A stretch of 64,000 bases of DNA from Chlorokybus atmophyticus (taxonomy: Eukaryota > Streptophyta > Chlorokybophyceae > Chlorokybales > Chlorokybaceae): contig RHPI01002048.1 of the NCBI GenBank assembly GCA_009103225.1, forward strand, positions 878,322 to 942,321, in the 5' to 3' direction. Under the pieces are notes generated by a model that saw nothing but the letters and a program-made list of their open reading frames with translations, did not search any database and was not told where the DNA came from. The translations under genes and the position numbers were made by a program. This document shows positions 1 to 8,595 of this stretch, piece after piece. How positions within the stretch are numbered: the stretch's first letter is position 1; the number at the start of each line of letters is the position of its first letter.

Positions 1-1723
1 GGTTGAGACGCTCTGCAGCACCGTTTTGCTCAGGGGTGTAGGGTGCAGTAGTCTCATGCTTGATGCCGTGCTCATCCAGGTAGCTCTTCAAGGTGTGGTT
101 GAGATACTCAGAGCCTCGATCACTTCTCAACGCCAACACCTTTGTCTTTGCTTGTGTAGCCAGCTGAGTGAGTGTCCTCTTGACTACAGCAGCAACATCC
201 GACTTCGCAGCAACTGGAATGATAGCAGACAGCTTGCTGAAGTCATCTATGAAAGTGGCAACGTACCAACTCCCTCCAGTGGACGCAACTGGCATGGGAC
301 CGCACACATCCATGTGCACGAGCTGCAAGGGTGCTGTACTGGTGCGGGAAGAGGTAGGAAAAGGCTGCCTAGGCATCTTGCTCAGCACGCACGTCTCGCA
401 TAGATCACCTTTTACTGCCTTGATGTCCTCCGCTTTGATGTTGATCCCTTCCACCACCATGTCCTCAGCCACCAGTCTTGCCAGGTTGTCCCATCCAAGA
501 TGTCCAAGTCTTCCGTGCCAAAGATGAGCTTTGTCCGATGCAGTGACTGTCGCAGACAACGCATGCTGCCGAACCAGTGTGATGCAGTACAAGCTCTCTT
601 GCAATGTGCCCTCCACAACAACAATGTTGTTCACCTTGACTTGACACTTCTGAGCAGTGAAGTCAACTTTGGCGCCTGCGCTTGTAGCTCTTCGAACGGA
701 GAACAGGCTGGAAGCTAATCCTGGCACATGGATCACCTCCTTCAGGGCCACTTCGTGTGTAGCGCCCGCCACCACAGTGTGTAGGATGACGGTGCCCACT
801 CCCACAGCTTGCAAGTGCAGCTTGTTGCCAAAGCTCACTTTCACACCAGCAGCATTGCTCAGAGCATGATATTCCTGGAACTCATGTCTGTGTGGGGTCA
901 TATGCTGTGTGCACGCAGAATCGAACAACCAAGCGCTTTCGATAGCAGTGGTGCTAGCAGCAAGTGCTACAGCTTGTCTATCAGAACCTTGTTTCTGTTG
1001 CTGATCGCGCTTCAACTTTCGACAGTCCTTCTTCAGGTGTCCCTTCTTGTCGCAGTAGTGGCAGGTACGCGTCTCCTTCTTCCCACCACCGTTGTTGTTG
1101 TTGGGGCGTGGATTGGATTGTGCCGCGAATGCCACAGCTTCAGCCTCGTCCTGGCGTGAAGTGGATGCTCGTTGCTCGACTTGAAGTAGGCGTGGGGTGA
1201 TGGCCTCGAGGGTGAGCTCCTCACTGGTTGACTCCATGATGGTGACAGTCATCTCGAACTCCTTGGGCAAGCCAGCAAGGATGACCCAGACCACCTCCAC
1301 CTCCTTCACTTCATGTCCAATGGCAAGCAAGTCGTCCCACAGCTGCCTGGCTCGTGAGATGAACTTGATGACAGGTTCAGCAACATCCTTCCTCAAAGCA
1401 TTCAACTGCTTCCTCAACTGCAACTTCCTAGCATTGTTCTTAGCCTTGTAAACCTCAGCAAACTTCTGCCACAACTCTCTAGCAGACTTGCAACGTGCAA
1501 CAAGCGCTAAGTGATGCTGTACTACATTCAACCCTATCAAAGCAAGTGCCTGATTTGATCTTCTTTTTGTGGGTGCGTCCTCCATGTCGAGAGGGCGCTC
1601 TGTGGGATCCACCACTGACCATAGATCCTTGTGCATGAGTAGCATCTGCATCCGGATGCTCCATGTCCCATAGTTGTCGAGGTCCAGTGGCTCAATGTTC
1701 ACCTTGTCATAGCTGGTCGCCAT
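1..1723 (-). CDS. copia A Gag-Pol polyprotein, 5' part (Gag, protease, integrase start)
   Basis: The ATG at 1723 begins MATSYDKVNIEPLDLDNY, the usual start of copia Gag proteins, and the frame is open for 574 codons to the window edge. In order: an N-terminal Gag domain; a CCHC zinc knuckle (C-H-Y-C...GH...C, near 1035-1070) expected to bind retroelement RNA; an aspartic protease active site near 910-935, reading F-D-S-A instead of the common D-S-G; a pre-integrase zinc region; and the integrase core through the PYTPEQNGAAERLN segment next to the edge, which holds the last catalytic Glu. Related to the Gag of copia B (MATNYDKV...), but a different family. The D-S-A protease site is unusual and could lower activity. 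No frameshift is visible. Confidence 0.9.
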   Translation of the reverse strand, partial: MATSYDKVNIEPLDLDNYGTWSIRMQMLLMHKDLWSVVDPTERPLDMEDAPTKRRSNQALALIGLNVVQHHLALVARCKSARELWQKFAEVYKAKNNARKLQLRKQLNALRKDVAEPVIKFISRARQLWDDLLAIGHEVKEVEVVWVILAGLPKEFEMTVTIMESTSEELTLEAITPRLLQVEQRASTSRQDEAEAVAFAAQSNPRPNNNNGGGKKETRTCHYCDKKGHLKKDCRKLKRDQQQKQGSDRQAVALAASTTAIESAWLFDSACTQHMTPHRHEFQEYHALSNAAGVKVSFGNKLHLQAVGVGTVILHTVVAGATHEVALKEVIHVPGLASSLFSVRRATSAGAKVDFTAQKCQVKVNNIVVVEGTLQESLYCITLVRQHALSATVTASDKAHLWHGRLGHLGWDNLARLVAEDMVVEGINIKAEDIKAVKGDLCETCVLSKMPRQPFPTSSRTSTAPLQLVHMDVCGPMPVASTGGSWYVATFIDDFSKLSAIIPVAAKSDVAAVVKRTLTQLATQAKTKVLALRSDRGSEYLNHTLKSYLDEHGIKHETTAPYTPEQNGAAERLN

Positions 1724-1808
1724 GCTTCCCTTGCTAGGTTGCAATGAAGACGGCGCCTCCCCAAGCTAATCACCAACTTGTTATCCTATTGTGTAGCTAG
1801 TGCTAGTG

Positions 1809-1821
1809 TGGGCCCATAACC
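1809..1821 (-). other. primer-binding site of copia A, internal initiator-tRNA-Met type
   Basis: The minus strand reads GGTTATGGGCCCA directly after the LTR. This is complementary to the anticodon arm (around the CAU anticodon) of eukaryotic initiator tRNA-Met, not to its 3' end. Drosophila copia is known to prime this way, with a tRNA half-molecule. Confidence 0.75.
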
Positions 1822-2198
1822 TGTTGAGAGATTGCACAGTAGCAAGCTAAGCACACAATGCACAAAGTGTGGCGCCAAGAAACAAAGCAAAGTGGATCTA
1901 GTGTAATAAGCAACACACAGTGGCTTATATAGTACACTAGTCAACCATAAGTGGTACTAGTCAAAGTCAACACTAGTACACAATGGTCAAAGTCAAAGCG
2001 TGACTTCTGTAACGGCAGTTGACCGTAACTCCCGTAACCTCCATAACTCCCGTAGCTCCTTTAACCACTAGTCAAAGTCAAAGGTTGACCAGAGTTGACT
2101 TGTAACGACTGTAACCGCCGTTTGACCATAACTGCTAAAAGATAAGTTGATCGTAGAAAAGTGACACGAAGATAATGGCTGACTCCATTCCTTCAACA
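1822..2198 (-). repeat. 5' LTR of copia A
   Basis: A 377-bp LTR with inverted ends (TGTTGA on the minus strand at 2198, TCAACA at 1822). It contains several degenerate copies of a GTAACTCCCGTAAC-like motif (about 1990-2130) and repeats of GTCAAAGTCAAAG. The second LTR is outside the window, so the limits rest on the end motifs and the adjoining primer-binding site. Confidence 0.75.
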
Positions 2199-2330
2199 CC
2201 TACAATGTGTCATTAAATACCTGATATTTCACATGCTGACAGAGCTGATGCACTGAACAGAGACATACACCCTGTTTGGTAGCACGACACTGAGCTCTGA
2301 ACGGCATAGCTACATCTTGAATAGGCGCTC

Positions 2331-2797
2331 TTGCACCACCTGCAATATCCGAATTATGCTGACAGAAGCTCTGTGCAAGCCCTCAGCGAGAAGAAACTTG
2401 CACATGCTGAGTGGGCAGCATATGCAAAAATAGCTGTGCCGGAGCTTGGCATGCGTTCTTGCACCTTTAATCTGCATATGATCTGCCAATATGCCAGCGA
2501 ACAACAGCACGAGGCTAGGTAGCTGTTTGTAAACATCGAGTGGTGGGTGGAGCGGTACAATGGACGAGATAAGCGCAGCTGCAAGTACAGGGTCAACTCC
2601 TACCCAAAGAAGATCATTGCAGAAGACATGGTGCAAGACCAGCGGATGATGCTGCTGGAGCCTTGACAGGCATCACATCATGAGCTTTTCCCCCAGCATG
2701 TATTTGCAGGCTTCACCGTCGCATTTGAAGAGAACTGCGATTTCCTGCTGCTGTCCATGCATAAGCGGCACACTCTCAAGAACTGTTTGTGTGTGAG
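2331..2797 (+). pseudogene. DNA-transposon protein remnant, left part
   Basis: Two plus-strand coding pieces can be read. One (2331-2522) ends in a segment with C-T-F-N-L-H-M, and after an apparent short break a second (2523-2666) begins LFVNIEWWVERYNG and ends at a TGA. The pattern 'NLH...(E)xWVER...KYR' is one I associate with large transposon proteins of green algae, though I cannot name the family. The sequence stops at the chromovirus A LTR at 2798. The matching right part appears to resume at 24032, and both flanks carry a near-identical 5-bp target duplication. Confidence 0.5.
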
Positions 2798-3130
2798 TGT
2801 AAGAGGTCGGGGGGTGCTGCCGCCCCCTTTGCTTCCCTACCCCAACACCACCACCAGCCACGCCGCCGTCTCACACCACCGCCGCCGCTACCAGGGCAGC
2901 TGCAAAAGATGCTCTGCCTATGGCGGCCGCTGCGTTAGCAGTGCCGCCATGCGGCTTATATGGGTGTGAGATATGAGTCTCACATCGATACCGGTGTTAG
3001 CGATAAGCTAGCACTACATTAAGGCCATAAAGGCCCTAATATGGCTCGATCGGCTGTTTACTACCCGTTGGGACCCTTGTCTTTAACTACATAAGGGCGA
3101 GGAACCGCATAGCAATAGCACTCCATTACA
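2798..3130 (-). repeat. 3' LTR of chromovirus A
   Basis: A 333-bp LTR preceded on the minus strand by a polypurine tract (AATGGGGGGCAA, plus coordinates 3131-3142), which marks it as the 3' LTR. I judge it about 85% identical by eye to the copy at 23707-24031. Shared features are the CCCTACCCCAACACCACCACC block, TCTCACATCGATA, and the CCCGTTGGGACCCTT block near the outer end. Confidence 0.8.
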
Positions 3131-3282
3131 TTGCCCCCCATTTAGGTTTAAATGTCCTCATGGAAGGCTAGCAAGGCCCCACCATGAGCACAAAAAACCT
3201 GAGCAGAAGGAGAACCAGGGCCGAAGTGGTAAAGATGTCTGCCAGCACCCGTTTACCATCTGAGTGTGGACACATCACTCTA

Positions 3283-3720
<438 letters not shown>

Positions 3721-4429
3721 CTGCAACAATAAGCCTTATTGAGTCTTTTTGTTCAGGCATAAATGATGACTTTTGGCTATGCAGTTAGCTGTGCAGTCAG
3801 TCTCTGCTATTGATGCCACTGGAGCAACTCTTGACTATAACAACTGACTGGGTATGGCACACCTGCGGCATCCACAGTGCCGCCCCTGCCTACCCACGTC
3901 CCCAGTCACATCATGCCGCCCCCAGCAACGTCGCACACACACCAACACCAATAAGCCTGGCTTGGCAGTGACTGCCAGTCACTGCCACACTGTTGCCACA
4001 GCCCGCGCTTGTCTCCACTAACGTCGCCGCCGTAGTACCTCGGCTGCCGCTCCCGCCGCTGCTGACCAGTGCTGCTGCACTGGCAACCTCAAAAAGGCTG
4101 CAGTTGGCCTTTTCAAGCCGCCGACCGGTGTTGGCCGATTGCGGCCAGCTTTTACCATTGTTTTTGGGGTTTTCCGGCCTCAAATTCGGCCTTTCCTCAT
4201 TTTGCCAGCCGCAAGTCGCAGGGCCATCGATCTTATCCGACGGTCACCATAAGTTCGCGCGGCTTGCGAATCATGCCGCGGAAGGCCCTTTCTGGGCCTT
4301 TTTAGGCCCTGTTTGCAGCATCAGCTGCGCCCCTAACTTTGAAGGGGGTAATTCTCTCCACATTCACTGTTTCTTGCTTCAAAGAAGCTATGTGCTCAAC
4401 TAAGATAGTTGTTTTGGCCGTGTTGTATA
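3721..4429. other. non-coding stretch between chromovirus A and gypsy B
   Basis: No coding frame here resembles a known protein. The middle (3850-4300) is C-rich with many GCCGCC and GGCC blocks. It could include the 3' LTR of gypsy B, whose integrase reads into it from the right, but I found no convincing TG...CA pair or polypurine tract. Confidence 0.35.
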
Positions 4430-5434
4430 TCTTCTTGATCACATAACCTCCTTTTCAATTGCCAGCAGCCCCTGCTGCTCTGGGACCGGTTCTCAGCATC
4501 ACAGTTTGCCCAACCTGCAACCACGCTAGTTGAGTTGGGTCAAGTGGTTGCTTCTTTTTGCAAAGTCCTCAATCTGCTTTTGCTGAGCTTGCTCAATATT
4601 CATCAGAGCTCGATCATAAAGCCTGCTCACAGACTCTTGGCGTTTCAGTAGCAATGCAGCTAAGTCCGCCTCTCCCATTGTGGCATGATCCAATTCCTCT
4701 ATCTCTGAGTTGCTGACCACATTGTCAAGCTGAAGCTTGGGGTCTCTGTGATACACCGTCTTGAACGGTGGCACGCGCGTGCTGCGTTGCTTGGTTACAT
4801 GGTAGGTGAACAGCACTCGTTGCAGATTCTGCTCCCACCGGTTTCCCACCATGCTTTTGAACAATGCCAACTTCACTGTTCCATTTATTCTCTCAACCAA
4901 CCCATTTGTTTGCGGGCGGTAAGCGCCTGAGTTGACGTTCTCAACATTGTAGCGTGACAGCAAGTCTTGCACTTCATTGTTGAGAAACTCTTTCCCATTG
5001 TCACTCTGAATGATAGCGGGAACACCATGACGGCAGATGATGTCCTCAAGCAGAAACTTGCGCACATGAATGCCCTCCTTTGAAGGAATTGCCTTTGCCT
5101 CGACCCATTTGGTGAGGTAATCAATGGCCATGACAATGTACTTGTTGCCCTTTACTATTTCAGGCAATGGTCCAACCAAATCAATTCCCACTCTGTGAAA
5201 GGCTTCACCAGTCACTTTGATTGGATGCAAGGGAGCAGGCTCACGGGACGTACGCCGGTGCTCTTGGCAACTCTTGCAAGAGTTCACATACTCTGTCACT
5301 TCCTGAGTCATCCCATACCAGAAGAATCGAGGGCGCAACATTTCATGCACCTTGCCAGCACTTGGGTGATGCATGTTATTGTAATGCATCTGGATGATAC
5401 CACGCCTCAGACTCTTAGTCACCATCCCAACCAA
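4430..5434 (-). pseudogene. gypsy B integrase
   Basis: This encodes a Ty3-type integrase. It has an N-terminal HHCC zinc domain (HHPSAGKVHEML...C-K-S-C), then the DDE core with the first Asp in VGIDLVGPLPE, the second in IIQSDNGKEF and the Glu in NGLVERINGT. Downstream comes a C-terminal region with a coiled stretch (LLLKRQESVSRLYDRAL). An in-frame TAG at 4526-4528 ends the main frame. The next codons continue in another frame (LAWLQVGQTVMLR, the usual integrase tail), so a frameshift lies close by. Catalytic residues look intact, but the reading frame does not. Confidence 0.88.
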
Positions 5435-6525
5435 GTCACCATCTGTGGCTGATCATCCTCATCATAAGTGCTTCTCCCCTTCTTGTTGCCAGGCCTGGTC
5501 CAGACCTCACTGCCTTTCATTGCAAAGCCTTTGGCTCGCTTGCGTACTCGCCTCCTTTCTTGCTTTGACAGTGCTTTGACGCTGGATGGGTCTCTCAAGT
5601 ATGTGAGCAACACCCGATCATCTATCACATCTTCAATGGGCTTGCCAGCTGAAAGTTTTGATGGGGGTAAAGTTTGCGCTTCAACTGGAGCCTCCACTAT
5701 GTCCTCCCCTTCAACATCGTGGCTCACCTGAGCCACAAGGCTTGGCATAGTGTTTAATTCAGCAACGTCCTCCCCCTCAGTGCATGTCTCAAGTGCCTCA
5801 TCTTGTGCCTCATTGCCGAGGTCAAGCTCATCCGAAGACAGCCCCCCCACACGCACTACCTCTTCTTCAGCAGTGTACAAGTCCGGAGGATTGCGGCTCA
5901 GCGCATCCACATGGTCGTGGTGCTTGCCAGGCTCATACTCCACCACAAAGTCATACTCCTGCAGCTTAAGTGACCATCTGGTGAGCTTGCCCGTAGGATC
6001 AGCCGTATTCATCAACCATTTTAGAGGGCGATGATCCGTCACCACCGTGAAGGTTGTACCATGCAGGTAGTGCCTCCACATCTCCACACTCCACACGATA
6101 TCGAGGCACTCTTTCTCAGTTACACTGTAGTTTCGCTCAGCCTTGTTGAGCATCCGGCTGGCATAAGCTACAACATACTCCTTATTGTCCACACGCTGTG
6201 ACAATATAGCTCCCAAAGCATAGTCTGAGGCATCCGTCATCACCACAAAAGGCATATCCAGATCTAACCTCCTCAACACTGGAGCAGTGGTCAACGCGTG
6301 TTTCAGCTCATCAAACGCTTGCTGCTGCTCTCCCCCCCACACAAATGGCACCACACTGGACGTCAACTCAGTGAGTGGTTGTGCTTTCTTGCTGAAGTTC
6401 TCCACAAACCTTCTGTAGTATGAAGCTAACCCCAAGAATGAGCGCACACGTGTTTGTGTAGTTGGCACAGGGAACTCATGTACTGCCTTCAGCTTGCTGG
6501 CTTGTGGTTTCACCCCATTCTCCAT
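5419..6525 (-). pseudogene. gypsy B RT connection and RNase H
   Basis: Begins in the RT thumb (VRSFLGLASYYRRFVENFSKKA), followed by RNase H with catalytic acids in VVMTDASDYALGAIL, TEKECLDIVW, TVVTDHRPLKW and HVDALSRNP. A linker rich in acidic residues follows (about 5500-5850). The frame overlaps the upstream RT frame and the downstream integrase frame by 15-16 bp, each in a different phase, which points to two frameshifts in a once continuous pol. All four RNase H acids are present. Confidence 0.88.
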
Positions 6526-7070
6526 TGGTCATGTCCCAACATGTCAACCTCATACATGCCAAACTTGCACTTCTCGAGTGCCGCCACAAGCTGTGCGTCA
6601 CGTAGGGCTTGCATCACCAAGTTCAAATGCTGAATGTGTTCCTCAAAGGTGTTGGAGTACACAATGATGTTGTTAAAAAACACCAGCACGAACTTGTTGC
6701 TGTACTTTTTCAACACTTTCGTCATCAGCCTTTGGAACGTCGCTGGTGCATTGGTGAGACCGAAGGGCATGGTGTTGAATTCATACAAGCCTATCTTGGT
6801 CACAAAAGCTGTCTTCTCACGGTCACGAGGCTCCACCCACACCTGATGGTAAGTAGACAGCAAGTCCAACTTGCTGAAGTACTTGGCTTTGCCCACACTG
6901 TCCGAAATGTCGTCACACCTTGGCACAGGAAACCTGTCTTTCTTTGTGACCTCATTCAGCTTGCGGTAGTCTATGCAAGGCCGCCAGCCGCGGCCGTTAG
7001 GCTTGGGCACCATCACAATTGGTGAAGACCATGGGCTTGATGAGGGACTCACAATGCCAGCCTGCAGCAT
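6510..7070 (-). pseudogene. gypsy B reverse transcriptase with mutated active site
   Basis: Ty3 RT fingers and palm: PIVMVPKPNGRGWRPCIDYRKLN, KYFSKLDLLSTYHQV, then MPFGLTNAPATFQRLM. The catalytic box, normally YLDD, reads F-F-N-N here (near 6672-6690): both metal-binding Asp are Asn, each explained by a single G-to-A change. With this box the enzyme cannot polymerise. Upstream, an in-frame TAA at 7128-7130 separates it from the linker, at a place where the family usually has Gln or Arg. Confidence 0.88.
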
Positions 7071-7127
7071 GTATTCAACTTCTTCTTCAATCTGCTGATC
7101 CTCAGCACGTGAAGAGCGGTATGGCTT

Positions 7128-7654
7128 TTACACAATGGGGCGAGCATCTCCAGTGTCAATCGCATGTGTCACCATGTTAGTGCCAGGCACTCTCTCTCCC
7201 AACACAAACTCTTGCTTGGTAGCAAAGAGATCATCAAACTTACTCAGCAACTCCACCACCTCCTCCCTTTCTGAGTGTGCTAACTCAGAGTTGATGGGAA
7301 GCTGATGCACTGTCATAATCTTATCAGATTGCTTGACCTCTATTCCTTGGAAAGATGTGAAGGACATTGTGACACCCGCTCCAAAGCCTTCCTCCCTGTC
7401 AAAGGTGAGCTGCCTGCTGGAGATTTGCACCAACTCGAGCTAGCCAATCCGTGCCAACCAGCAGGTCATCCATGTTGTTGAGGGGCTGACGTTTACACGT
7501 ACGGCATGCGTGACTTCACCAATGGTAATGGGGAGCTCCTCAAGCACTCCCAAAAAGGCGCACTCGGTACCATTGGCAACTCTTATGACTCGGCGGGTGG
7601 GTTGCATTGAACTTTGCAAGCCTAAGGCTTCCACCAATTCCCATCACAGTGCAT
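7128..7654 (-). pseudogene. gypsy B protease remnant and RT linker
   Basis: Two pieces in one frame, separated by a TAG at 7440-7442. The first (7640-7443) reads like the C-terminal half of a retropepsin (RRVIRVANGTECAFLGVLEELPITIG). The second (7433-7131) is the protease-RT linker ending in RVPGTNMVTHAIDTGDARPIV, the segment just before the RT fingers. The protease active-site Asp would lie to the right, beyond the CACTA end at 7655, and is missing. Confidence 0.75.
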
Positions 7655-7710
7655 CACCGGTAATTCTAGACCCCCCGAATTTCGGAAAATTCAACGCATT
7701 TGCCCTGAAT
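7655..7710 (+). repeat. left terminal inverted repeat of the CACTA element
   Basis: Starts CACCGGTAATT and continues with an AGACCC...AATTT..GAAAATTCA pattern. It pairs with 20863-20918 in inverted orientation, with 39 of 56 positions matching by my count. Confidence 0.8.
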
Positions 7711-7778
7711 ACTCATCTGTTTTGTGTGTGAACTCGCCACTTGCGTGGCTGCAGAGGTCGCTGTTACGATTGCTGACT

Positions 7779-7834
7779 AAATATCCATTGCTTGTATTCA
7801 GGCCAAATGCCCTGAATACAAGCAATGGATATTT
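7779..7834. repeat. perfect 24-bp hairpin in the CACTA subterminal region
   Basis: Arms 7779-7802 and 7811-7834 are perfectly complementary, separated by an 8-base loop. Confidence 0.9.
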
Positions 7835-8062
7835 ACACGTTTTTGTCATGAATAATTGTAGTTGTCCATCTCGCACACAACCTCCTGCATGTGAGTAGTT
7901 ATTCACTCGCAATAGAACTGCGTATTCAGTCTTCTTAGGTATACATGGTCCTAGACTTGTACCATGGCACCAAGTGATTATTTATACTTTGTGTGCGTGA
8001 ATATTTACAGCGCCTGCTCTCACACTAGGTCCTCCTTATTAGTAATTATTCACACGCATATT

Positions 8063-8294
8063 GGCTTAATGTTCACACATACTAAAGCTGTTTCAACAGC
8101 ACATGTACCATACTAGCGAGTGATTACTTATACGATTGTAATTGAATAATACAGCATATCTGCTCTCACACATAGTTAGCTTAATGTTCACACATACTAA
8201 AGCTGTTTCAACAGCACATGTACCATACTAGCGAGTGATTACTTATACGATTGTAATTGAATGATACAGCATATCTGCTCTCACACATAGTTCT
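8063..8294. repeat. 116-bp tandem duplication
   Basis: Two almost identical copies of 116 bp (8063-8178 and 8179-8294, each starting GCTTAATGTTCACACATAC). They differ at very few positions, so this is a recent duplication inside the subterminal region. Confidence 0.9.
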
Positions 8295-8595
8295 ATAAAT
8301 GAGTGGTTATTCACCCATAGTATGGTTGAACAATCACTGCTGCCTTTGGTTGATTTTTCACGCAAATTATAATTGAACAATACAGCATTTCTGCTCACAC
8401 ACGTAGTCCTACATATAAGTGGTTATTCACTCACAATTTGGTTGAATAATCACTGCATCTTGCTATCGTCAACAGCTGTGACATAGCATAGCTGTGACAT
8501 AGCACATAGCAATCAGTCCAGCCGGTGAATTGGGACAGCAATGTCAGCTGACTCGAACAACAAGTTCACTAATGTCTACAATGTATCTCTGCTAC

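Larger units (their letters stand above)
1..2198 (-). mobile_element. Ty1/copia retrotransposon A (5' part)
   Basis: On the minus strand this shows a 377-bp LTR (2198 down to 1822), a primer-binding site directly after it, a short leader and an open gag-pol frame that runs off the left edge of the window. LTR ends are TGTTGA...TCAACA. No frame-breaking mutation is visible in the 574 codons present, so this is among the least decayed elements here. The 3' half (RT, RNase H, 3' LTR) lies outside the window, so neither completeness nor the target duplication can be judged. Confidence 0.9.
4430..7654 (-). mobile_element. Ty3/gypsy element B, pol-only remnant
   Basis: The minus strand carries, in order from the right, a protease remnant, RT, RNase H and integrase of a Ty3 element distinct from chromovirus A (both contain their own protease and RT). 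Gag and the 5' LTR are absent: the right end stops exactly at the CACTA terminal repeat at 7655. No chromodomain is seen after the integrase. Several frameshifts and stops break the pol frame. Confidence 0.8.
7711..8500. repeat. left subterminal repeat region of the CACTA element
   Basis: AT-rich and non-coding. A motif close to GGTTATTCACTCACA recurs in both orientations (for example near 7893, 8042, 8299 and 8420), often followed by TGGTTGAATAATCACTGC. In known CACTA elements such subterminal motifs bind the TNPA-like protein during transposition. The same motif family recurs next to the right end. Confidence 0.6.

Noticed and set aside
168-1451. Plus-strand open frames over the first 1.5 kb
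   Set aside because: They are shadows of the continuous copia gag-pol frame on the minus strand, which carries all the recognisable motifs.
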